A program made the translations under genes and the position numbers. From CAVTAE01 sp051649365 (lineage in GTDB: Bacteria > Deinococcota > Deinococci > Deinococcales > Trueperaceae): 15,126 bases of DNA. The notes under the pieces were generated by a model, which ran no database searches, was not told the DNA's origin, and was given only the letters and a program-made list of their open reading frames with translations. The DNA lies in assembly GCA_051649365.1 (NCBI GenBank), contig JBOFGY010000169.1, positions 1 through 15,126 of the forward strand. Reading direction: 5' to 3'. Shown piece after piece: positions 7,582 through 13,293 of this stretch (position 1 is the first letter of the stretch; every line of letters starts with the position of its first letter).

Positions 7582-7587
7582 TATGCT
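7582..7587 (+). promoter_or_regulatory. Possible -10 of a leaderless HAD transcript
   Basis: TATGCT (a TANNNT box) lies 6 nt before the ATG at 7594 and no Shine-Dalgarno is present. Leaderless messages with such a box close to the start codon are known to be frequent in Deinococcus. No good -35 is seen. Confidence 0.3.
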
Positions 7588-7593
7588 GTAACT

Positions 7594-8367
7594 ATGTTAG
7601 TTGCTTTTGACTTAGACAGAACCATTGTTACCGATAACTATGAATTGCCTAGAGAAATTGAACAAACCATTAAGCGTGTGTGTGAGGCTGGGCATGTGGT
7701 CAGTGTGATTACAGGGCGTGCCAGAGTATCTGCCGAAGAGTTTCTAGAACAACTTGGTATTGCAGAGTTTTACAGTGTCAATCATGGTGCGCTTGTTATT
7801 GGCAAAAATGAACGTGTGTTGCGCCACAGCCGCATTAAACCAGATGAGACCGACGCAATCTTGCAACCTTACATGAATGTCGAGGGGCTCGAGTTTTCCT
7901 TTTTCGAGGGCGACGTGTTTTACGTGCGAAATCCTGATGACCCCAGGTGGGCTTGGGCGCAAACCCAGCACCGCCTCGTAGAAACCTACCAACCCAACCT
8001 TGGCTTGCACGCTGACAAAATTGTCTTTGGTGCAGATACACCGCTCACAGAGCTGCGGGGTGACATCAGCAAAAGATTTCCAGACTTTGTAACCTATTTA
8101 TGGGCCGATGGCTACTTGGAAATCACGGGTGTAAAAGCAGACAAGGGTTCGGCGTTGCAACTTCTTGCAGAAACGCTGGGCTTTGCTCAAAAAGACACCA
8201 TCGCCTTTGGTGACGGCATCAACGATGTCACGATGATTCAGTGGGCAGGGAAGGGCATTGCTGTTGGCCCGCACGCCTATCACGAAGTTCTTGACGCAGC
8301 GGCTGAGCACATTGCAGCACCCGAGGAGCTAGGTGTGGCGAAGTGGCTCGAGAAAAATCTTTTGTAA
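7594..8367 (+). CDS. HAD-superfamily (Cof-type) phosphatase
   Basis: Magnesium-dependent hydrolase of phosphorylated small molecules, probably cytoplasmic sugar phosphates. Counting from the ATG at 7594 (257 aa), the HAD motifs are in order: motif I FDLDRT with nucleophile D6 and acid/base D8; motif II VITGR with T40; motif III lysine K184 in KADKGSA; motif IV GDGIND at 206-211. The long insert between motifs II and III is the type C2 cap of Cof-like enzymes. The frame is open back to an ATG at 7495, but those 33 extra codons come from the heptamer hairpin and do not resemble the family, so 7594 is preferred. Neighbours do not reveal the substrate; a link to the adjacent maltose genes is conceivable but unproven. 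Two CTCGAG copies code Leu-Glu, the second near the C-terminus. Confidence 0.88.
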   Translation: MLVAFDLDRTIVTDNYELPREIEQTIKRVCEAGHVVSVITGRARVSAEEFLEQLGIAEFYSVNHGALVIGKNERVLRHSRIKPDETDAILQPYMNVEGLEFSFFEGDVFYVRNPDDPRWAWAQTQHRLVETYQPNLGLHADKIVFGADTPLTELRGDISKRFPDFVTYLWADGYLEITGVKADKGSALQLLAETLGFAQKDTIAFGDGINDVTMIQWAGKGIAVGPHAYHEVLDAAAEHIAAPEELGVAKWLEKNLL

Positions 8368-8399
8368 GATAGGAGATAGGAGGCAGGAGGTAGAAGATA
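8365..8399. repeat. GGAGATA-type heptamer array starting at the HAD stop codon
   Basis: Five consecutive 7-bp units occupy 8365-8399; four keep the pattern GRAGRYA. The first unit, TAAGATA, begins with the TAA stop codon of the HAD gene. No inverted partner follows, so it is a direct array rather than a hairpin. It separates two convergent genes (HAD and coaE). Confidence 0.75.
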
Positions 8400-8417
8400 T
8401 TTCCTCTCGTGCCTTGT

Positions 8418-9023
8418 CTAAGCAGTGTTTATTAACACTTCCCATAACTGGTTTATTTGTTGCTCGAGTTCCTCGAGTCCCCGCGAATTATCTACGACAA
8501 AATCTGCGCGTTTTACCTTTTCCTCGAGCAACATTTGTGCGTTGTCTCTAGCGTAGAAATCTTCATCACGAATGTTGTTGCGAGCTTTCACACGCTCACG
8601 CCGTAGTTCGAGCGGTGCAGACACGACAATCACGGCATCTAAATCTTTCTCTAAACTATTTTCAAAAAGCAAAGGTATGTCTTGCAATATGACGGGTGGG
8701 GGAGAGGGTGCGGTCTCGAGAGCTTGTATTTTCTCCTCACTTCTTTGCCTTACGAGGGGGTGAATGATGCTGTTGAGAATAACTCTCGCTTCAGGATTAT
8801 TGAAAACGAGTGTCGCAGTTTTGGCACGGTCTAGTCGTCCATTTACAATGAGGTCATGGTCAAGTTGTCTCGAAATTTCTTGCACTACGCTAGGTTCATT
8901 TGTTACTTCGCGGGCAATAGCATCTGCGTCAATTAACGCTGCACCTTTATTAACAAGTGACCTTGCAACGGTTGATTTTCCTGAACCAATATTACCTGTA
9001 ATGCCGATGCGTTTAGGTTTCAT
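8418..9023 (-). CDS. coaE: Dephospho-CoA kinase
   Basis: Phosphorylates the 3'-hydroxyl of the ribose of dephospho-CoA, the final step of coenzyme A synthesis, in the cytoplasm. The product from the ATG at 9023 is 201 aa, the normal size. It begins MKPKRIGITGNIGSGKST, placing the P-loop GNIGSGKS at 9-16. DADAIAREV follows in the CoA-binding position, then HPLV, and QDIPLLFENSL, the conserved PLLFE element, with the ARDNAQM lid-type segment near the end. The frame is open upstream to 9071, but that extension is non-family sequence running into an intergenic palindrome. The Shine-Dalgarno is weak (GGATG). It is divergent from the tRNA nucleotidyltransferase gene and convergent with the HAD gene. 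Four CTCGAG copies, two of them only 9 bp apart. Confidence 0.95.
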   Translation of the reverse strand: MKPKRIGITGNIGSGKSTVARSLVNKGAALIDADAIAREVTNEPSVVQEISRQLDHDLIVNGRLDRAKTATLVFNNPEARVILNSIIHPLVRQRSEEKIQALETAPSPPPVILQDIPLLFENSLEKDLDAVIVVSAPLELRRERVKARNNIRDEDFYARDNAQMLLEEKVKRADFVVDNSRGLEELEQQINQLWEVLINTA

Positions 9024-9055
9024 TTGGCAACATCCATTGATTGTTGTTCGCAGTG

Positions 9056-9081
9056 GCAGGGCGAATACCATTCGTCCCTAC
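9056..9081. repeat. Imperfect palindrome of the GTAGGGACGAAT type
   Basis: GCAGGGCGAAT and ATTCGTCCCTAC flank a short ACC/C centre and are complementary apart from one mismatch and one missing base. GTAGGG-ended palindromes are a common class of intergenic repeat in several bacterial phyla. A related GTAGGGACAC sequence followed by the palindrome ACGGCCGGCCGT lies near 11747-11764. Confidence 0.5.
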
Positions 9082-9091
9082 ATATCTCAAA

Positions 9092-9161
9092 CCCTGTACC
9101 CTGCACCCCGTACCCCAAACCCTAGACCTCGTATCCCAAACCCTGTACCCTTGACCTATGT
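9092..9161. repeat. CCCTGTA-type heptamer array between coaE and the tRNA nucleotidyltransferase gene
   Basis: Nine consecutive 7-bp units with no phase slip run from 9092 to 9154, and a tenth, weaker one to 9161. Most fit CCCNNNA; CCCTGTA occurs at 9092 and again at 9141. On the minus strand this is TACAGGG-like, resembling the units at 15079-15099. The first candidate ATG of the downstream gene (9158) lies in the last unit. Telomere-like appearance is coincidental: the sequence is internal and degenerate. Confidence 0.85.
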
Positions 9162-10516
9162 TTTGGCGTAAACCCAGGCTCCCTGACAAACTCGACATGA
9201 CTCAGTTTAAGCCAATTCCGCAAGGGGGGTATCTGGTTGGAGGTGCGGTGCGCGACGCGCTGCTCGGACGAGATTTTGCAGATTTGGATTGGCTCGTGCA
9301 GCAACCCGAGCAAGTTGCTAAGGGGACGGCCCTCGAGCTAAACGGGAGTGCTTTCCCTCTTGACAGTGAGCGTGGTGTCTGGCGTGTGATGACCCCCGAG
9401 ACCGTGCGAGATTATATTTATTTGCATGAAAATTTGGAAGCGAATTTGCGTGAGCGAGATTTTGCGCTCAATGCCATTGCTGTAAATAGTGAAGGATTAA
9501 TTGTTGACCCCCTCGAGGGTCAACAAGATTTGCAGGCCAAAACCATTCGCATGATAAGCGGGGCAAATCTACACGCTGATCCGTTGCGCCCTTTGCGTGC
9601 GGTGCGATTTGCAACACAGCTAAGTTTCGACATTGAGAGTGTGACGGAAGAAAAAATTCTCGAGGTTGTCAAATTGCAACGCGAACAAAAACTTCCTATG
9701 CCTGCGCTGGAACGTGTGAAAGAGGAGCTCGAGAAAATTATCTCGACGGAGCGTGCTGGACTTGGCTTTAAGAGACTCCATGATTTGGGATTGCTCGAGT
9801 TATATCTTCCAGAACTTACAGAAGGTCATGGAGTAACCCAAGGAAGCTTGCATCACCTCGACGTGATGCAGCATTCTTTTGAGGCTTTGCAGCAACTGAT
9901 TAAACATTTTCCTGATGCAGATGTTTCCTTGCGCTGGGCAACGCTATTGCACGATGTTGGTAAACCTAGAACAAAACAAGATAGTGATGGACTAAGTTTT
10001 CACGGACACGCGGATGTGGGTGCAGAAATGTCTAAAGAAATACTTTCGAGACTTCGTCACAGCTCAGACATTATTGCGCGTGTGAGTCAACTCGTGCATG
10101 ACCACATGGTGCCATTACCTCATGTTCGCAGTGACGCAGAACATCCTGAAGAACAACTTCACAAAGAAATTCGTCGCTTTATTCACCGCCGCCGTGAGTT
10201 ATTACCTGATTTGCTCGAGCTCATGATTGCAGACCGCGAAGCTGCCAGGGGCAAACGTGCTAATGCGGCCTCGAGGGTTATCTACCGTTTAGCGATAGGG
10301 CGCATTTTGAATGTTCTGAGCGAAGCCCCGCCAAAGCCACCGCTTTTAACGGGTCAAGATGTAATGGTGTTACTCGAGTTAGCACCAGGCCCGAGAGTAG
10401 GGGAGGCTTTAGCCTTTGTGCGCGAGGCCGAAGCTGTAAAGGATGTGATGACTAGGGAGGAAGCTGAGATTGCTCTTAAAACATTTGCTGAAGCGCAAGG
10501 GTGGAAGAAAGGCTAG
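9158..10516 (+). CDS. tRNA nucleotidyltransferase, class II, with HD domain (probably CC-adding)
   Basis: Adds 3'-terminal nucleotides to tRNA. The 452-aa product has the polymerase head GGYLVGGAVRDALLGR (23-38) with metal ligands D42 and D44, motif B RERDFALNAIAV (98-109), the DPLRPLRAVRF segment (141-151), ERVKEEL, and a C-terminal HD domain with LLHDVGKPRTK (263-273) and HDHM. Two details stand out. Between the strand DYIYL and NLEANLRERDF only about two residues remain where CCA-adding enzymes carry a flexible loop of over ten; loss of this loop is the known mark of CC-adding enzymes. Also the EDxxR template motif reads ADPLR here. A separate A-adding enzyme is therefore expected elsewhere, as known in Deinococcus. 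The start is uncertain: 9158 (within the repeat array) or ATG 9197; neither has a Shine-Dalgarno. Eight CTCGAG copies. Confidence 0.88.
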   Translation: MFWRKPRLPDKLDMTQFKPIPQGGYLVGGAVRDALLGRDFADLDWLVQQPEQVAKGTALELNGSAFPLDSERGVWRVMTPETVRDYIYLHENLEANLRERDFALNAIAVNSEGLIVDPLEGQQDLQAKTIRMISGANLHADPLRPLRAVRFATQLSFDIESVTEEKILEVVKLQREQKLPMPALERVKEELEKIISTERAGLGFKRLHDLGLLELYLPELTEGHGVTQGSLHHLDVMQHSFEALQQLIKHFPDADVSLRWATLLHDVGKPRTKQDSDGLSFHGHADVGAEMSKEILSRLRHSSDIIARVSQLVHDHMVPLPHVRSDAEHPEEQLHKEIRRFIHRRRELLPDLLELMIADREAARGKRANAASRVIYRLAIGRILNVLSEAPPKPPLLTGQDVMVLLELAPGPRVGEALAFVREAEAVKDVMTREEAEIALKTFAEAQGWKKG

Positions 10517-10534
10517 ATAAGAGACAGGAGACTA
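10514..10534. repeat. Short heptamer array at the stop codon of the tRNA nucleotidyltransferase gene
   Basis: Three 7-bp units from 10514 to 10534, the last two GAGACAG and GAGACTA, follow on directly from the TAG stop codon, which is the start of the first unit. The unit is close to the GGAGATA family at 8365-8399. Confidence 0.55.
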
Positions 10535-10571
10535 AACCCTTTTATAACACACCTAAAAATGGAGTTTGAGG

Positions 10572-10675
10572 TATACTACCGACGCGGTGGGAGGTGACAT
10601 GACCACCGAGTCGAAAGTAAACCTTATCCTTATAAGTAGGGTAGCGTTTTCATTTCTTTGCTCGAGGAGTCACCT
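10572..10675 (+). promoter_or_regulatory. Structured leader of the VUT gene, candidate cis-regulatory RNA
   Basis: A possible -10, TATACT, lies at 10572-10577 without a clear -35. Then CGACGCGGTGG (10580-10590) pairs with CCACCGAGTCG (10603-10613) with one mismatch. The 12-nt loop contains a near-complete anti-Shine-Dalgarno complement, GAGGTGA, and an ATG at 10599. A second hairpin, CTTAT-CCTT-ATAAG, sits at 10623-10636. That ATG opens a frame out of register with the VUT gene. Because VUT/YhhQ proteins are often controlled by preQ1 riboswitches, an RNA switch is plausible, but the sequence does not fit the known preQ1 classes as I recall them. With a start near 10584 the transcript would keep only the inner part of the first stem. 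Confidence 0.4.
10661..10669 (+). promoter_or_regulatory. Ribosome binding site deciding the VUT start
   Basis: CTCGAGGAG ends with GAGGAG, 6 nt before the GTG at 10676. The longer frame starting at TTG 10658 would translate through this site, so the GTG is the likely start. A CTCGAG also abuts the gapA ribosome binding site, at 2374. Confidence 0.65.
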
Positions 10676-11611
10676 GTGCCGTCGTTACCCCGTTCAATCC
10701 TGTTCATTGTCGTTACGCTGCTTGCTGTCGTCGCGTGCTTTGTCTTACTCTATCTCGGTCAATATGCTCAGTTTGGCCCACCACCCCAGCAACTGCGCGT
10801 TGAAGTTATTTTATTTTTAGGTGTTCTCTTTACGGGTTTCGTATTTCCGCTCTTAAAAGGTCAAACATCCGTCACCATGATGACTGCGGGGTTATTTGCA
10901 CTTCTCACAACATTTGCATTAACACGCTTTACGCTTGCTTCACCAACAACAGCGTCGCTGCTAAAAGGGTCTTGGCTTTATCTTTTGGCGCCTGCTGTGG
11001 CGGTTGCTATTTCGCTGATTATGCACCGCGCTTTGCGAGAACGTGCTGCTTTGTGGGTTGCTGTGCTGGTTTACGTGATGTGTACCGTTTTAGCCAACTA
11101 CACCTTAGATAGTTTTATTCCTGTGCCTTTAGGCGTACCCGCGTTGGCGTTTACAGGACAAATCAATGTTGGCACGCTTTTCTTTGGCATTATCTTTACG
11201 CAGCGTGACCGCATTCATACCTTTGAACGCAAATATGCTTATGTAGCGATTGGACTAGCCGTTCTTGCTAACATTCTCGCTGCACTTTTTTTAGAAACGC
11301 CTTGGCGATTTATCGCAGTAGGTTTCTTGGCCTTGAGTCTTTCCGAACTTGCGGATACAGAAGTGTATCAAGGGTTTATAAAACGCAACTGGTGGACGCG
11401 CGTGGCTACGTCCAATGCGGTGAGTATTCCGATTGATTCGACACTCTTTACAGTTTTAGCTTTTTTGGGCGAAGCCTATGCCACGCCCACCTGGATGATT
11501 CAAGTAATCGTGACAGACATTATTGTCAAATTGCTAATCGGTTTTATGGTGGCTTTAGGTGTGTGGCAAGCGCGCAAACCTGAGCTAAGTGCTTCGTCGC
11601 CAACAGCCTGA
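10676..11611 (+). CDS. VUT-family integral membrane protein (YhhQ-like, putative queuosine-precursor transporter)
   Basis: A 311-aa polytopic membrane protein from the GTG at 10676, with about eight or nine hydrophobic segments. The C-terminal half carries the conserved VUT/DUF165 pattern: LSELADTEVYQ (222-232 from this start), then a basic patch, then SNAVSIPIDSTLFTVLAFLG with the paired Asp-Ser at 254-255. Known members (YhhQ) import queuosine precursors for tRNA modification. It is longer than typical YhhQ (about 220 aa); the surplus is N-terminal membrane segments, so the substrate may differ. It stands alone, downstream of a tRNA-processing gene and behind a structured leader. It has no CTCGAG within the coding region. 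Confidence 0.72.
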   Translation: MPSLPRSILFIVVTLLAVVACFVLLYLGQYAQFGPPPQQLRVEVILFLGVLFTGFVFPLLKGQTSVTMMTAGLFALLTTFALTRFTLASPTTASLLKGSWLYLLAPAVAVAISLIMHRALRERAALWVAVLVYVMCTVLANYTLDSFIPVPLGVPALAFTGQINVGTLFFGIIFTQRDRIHTFERKYAYVAIGLAVLANILAALFLETPWRFIAVGFLALSLSELADTEVYQGFIKRNWWTRVATSNAVSIPIDSTLFTVLAFLGEAYATPTWMIQVIVTDIIVKLLIGFMVALGVWQARKPELSASSPTA

Positions 11612-11679
11612 AAACCGAAGTTTGGCGTTGCCAATTAAACCAGTTAAAAAGGGATAAGTAAGACGTGGATGCCGATATT

Positions 11680-11809
11680 GTTTATACGGATTCCGAATGA
11701 AGAGTTACAGAATTAACGATAAAGGCCGTATGACTTTTTCTTCGTAGGGACACACGGCCGGCCGTAGCTTCGCTAGTTTTGTAAGGGAACAATCAGAATC
11801 CGTATTTAC
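11680..11809. repeat. Short inverted-repeat element in the VUT-amidase spacer
   Basis: ATACGGATTC at 11684-11693 is perfectly repeated in reverse at 11796-11805; allowing two mismatches the arms are 14 bp (11680-11693, 11796-11809). An outer pair GTAAGACGT (11658-11666) and ACGTCTTAC (11815-11823) encloses it. The interior holds the 12-bp palindrome ACGGCCGGCCGT. No coding capacity. The convergent 255-bp spacer contains no other gene, and no classical terminator is evident for either flanking gene. Confidence 0.5.
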
Positions 11810-11823
11810 GTTTTACGTCTTAC
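11806..11823. repeat. Second copy of TTACGTTTTACGTCTTAC
   Basis: Exact copy of the 18-mer at 6079-6096, here 44 nt from the amidase stop codon. It is the only long exact non-coding repeat I found in the window. Confidence 0.8.
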
Positions 11824-11866
11824 CTAGTGCTATCTTTGCTAGGCAAGCAGTAAGTCCAAGCTTAGC

Positions 11867-13189
11867 TTAAAACTCAATAACCTTGCCAAGCTCGAGCAGC
11901 CACTTCTCCCTGTTGGGTGAGGTAGAAAGCATGAGCCCGACAGATAAACCTCTTGATGTTTTTGCACATGGCACACTAAGCGACGGCCCCGCTAAAAAGT
12001 TAAAAGGCATCGTATTGCGTAGCGCGAGATGATTGGCTTTGAAGTAAGCAGCGTCGTCCTCGAGTGACGCGAGTGTGGGTGGCAAGATGGCGACAGTTGG
12101 ACAAAGAATCGCGTCAAAATCTTTATATGTATGCCAGAAATCTTTGACAAGTTGTTTTTGAGCATAAACGAGTTTGAGATAATCTGTTGACGGGTGACCT
12201 TTCAACATCAGGATACGCTTTCCTACCCGTGGGTCTACATCGTGTCCGCGTTGCTCGAGCATGTCTTTGTAGATGGCCAAGGATTCGTGACTGGCAAAGC
12301 TGCCATAGTCGGCGTAAAGCTTAAACATGGCTTGGAATTCTGGCACCGCTTGCCTTGTCAACGTATGGCCTTGTGCCTCGAGACGTTTACAGGTTGCCTC
12401 GAACGCAGTAGCAACATCATCATCTAAGTCGTCTAAAACGAGTGTGGTCGGTACGAGAAAGTTTAGTTTTTGTTTGGGAGGCTCGAGCTTTTCAAAAGGT
12501 TGCTCGGTCATGGCCAAATAAACTAGCCAGGCATCTTCCACCGTTTTGGCTATAGGTCCAAGCGTGTTGAGCGTGGTGGAAAGCGGAACGCAACCTTCGG
12601 TTGAAATTTGACCATTGGTGGTTTTGAGTCCGACGAGTCCGTTAAATGAAGCAGGAATTCTGACCGAGCCGCCTGTATCAGAGCCAATCGCTGCACACGC
12701 TAAATTTTCTGCGACGGCCACTGCCGAACCCGACGATGAACCGCCAGGAATACGCGTTTTATCGAGAGCGCAGCCAGGTGTGCCGTAGTGCGGATTCATG
12801 CCAATACCCGAGAAAGCAAGTTCGGTCATATTCGTTTTGCCGAGAAACACGACTCCTGCTTTATCCAAAATATGGATGAGTGGAGCATCTTCGCTCGCAG
12901 CTTTGTTTTCTGCTAGCACTTTAGATCCTGACGTGGTGACATCACCTTTAGTGTCGAGTAAGTCTTTGAGCGCGACGGGGATACCTTGTAAAGGATTTGC
13001 GTCTATGTTTTGCTGAAATAACATTTCAGCATGTTTTGCTTGAGCTAGTGCACGCTCAGGTAAGAGTTTTAGGTAAATGCTACTGGGCTCAAGTTTTTCC
13101 AAGTAGCTTTTTGCGACTTCAGAAGGCGAAAGGGCTTTTGTTCGGTAAGTATATGCAAGCTCTTGGAGCGTGAGCGTAGTTAGGTTCAT
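11867..13189 (-). CDS. Amidase-signature family hydrolase
   Basis: A 440-aa amidase-signature enzyme, hydrolysing an amide bond through a Ser-cisSer-Lys triad. The triad is in place: K75 in GIPVALKD, cis-Ser S151 in GGSSSGS, nucleophile S175 in GSDTGGSVRIPA, followed by FNGLVGLKTTNGQIST. The spacing of 24 between the two serines matches GatA-type enzymes. It is shorter than most GatA proteins, and no gatB or gatC is adjacent, so a stand-alone amidase is more likely than the Glu-tRNA amidotransferase subunit; the substrate is unknown. There is no clear Shine-Dalgarno. TTTAAT on the minus strand (13198-13203) lies 8 nt before the ATG, so the message may be nearly leaderless, starting straight after the strong terminator. 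Five CTCGAG copies code Leu-Glu. Confidence 0.9.
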   Translation of the reverse strand: MNLTTLTLQELAYTYRTKALSPSEVAKSYLEKLEPSSIYLKLLPERALAQAKHAEMLFQQNIDANPLQGIPVALKDLLDTKGDVTTSGSKVLAENKAASEDAPLIHILDKAGVVFLGKTNMTELAFSGIGMNPHYGTPGCALDKTRIPGGSSSGSAVAVAENLACAAIGSDTGGSVRIPASFNGLVGLKTTNGQISTEGCVPLSTTLNTLGPIAKTVEDAWLVYLAMTEQPFEKLEPPKQKLNFLVPTTLVLDDLDDDVATAFEATCKRLEAQGHTLTRQAVPEFQAMFKLYADYGSFASHESLAIYKDMLEQRGHDVDPRVGKRILMLKGHPSTDYLKLVYAQKQLVKDFWHTYKDFDAILCPTVAILPPTLASLEDDAAYFKANHLALRNTMPFNFLAGPSLSVPCAKTSRGLSVGLMLSTSPNREKWLLELGKVIEF

Positions 13190-13223
13190 CGCTCGAGATT
13201 AAAGCTTTGCGTTGTAAAAAAGC

Positions 13224-13271
13224 AAGGAGGAAAGAACCCCTCGAGATTTCTCGAGGGGTTCTTTCCTCCTT
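13224..13271 (-). terminator. Very strong intrinsic terminator after the lipoprotein gene
   Basis: The arms 13224-13246 and 13249-13271 are perfectly complementary over 23 bp, leaving only TT between them. On the minus strand the stem is followed by GC and TTTTTT, which gives a textbook terminator 22 nt after the lipoprotein stop. Two CTCGAG copies lie opposite each other next to the loop. The unusually long stem insulates the amidase gene just downstream. Confidence 0.9.
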
Positions 13272-13293
13272 AAATTCCAAGGGTTATTATTTA

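Noticed and set aside
7495..7593. N-terminal extension of the HAD protein
   Set aside because: The 33 codons come from the heptamer hairpin, lack family similarity, and precede a canonical HAD N-terminus at 7594.
8368..8400. Purine-rich run as a ribosome binding site for a gene after the HAD gene
   Set aside because: No plus-strand coding frame follows; the run is a phased heptamer array and the next gene, coaE, is on the other strand.
9092..9161. Telomeric-type repeat or CRISPR array
   Set aside because: The units are 7 bp, degenerate and without spacers, and the array is internal between two housekeeping genes.
10517..10675. preQ1 riboswitch of a known class upstream of the VUT gene
   Set aside because: The short stem with A-rich tail of class I and the features of classes II and III, as I recall them, are not seen. 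A new element cannot be excluded.
10599..10820. A 73-codon gene with a near-perfect Shine-Dalgarno
   Set aside because: It overlaps the start of the VUT gene out of frame by 145 nt and its Ser/Leu/Arg-rich product looks like a shadow reading; kept only as a leader observation.
11867..13189. gatA, subunit of Glu-tRNA(Gln) amidotransferase
   Set aside because: The catalytic triad fits, but the protein is somewhat short and there is no gatB or gatC nearby; a general amidase is the safer name.
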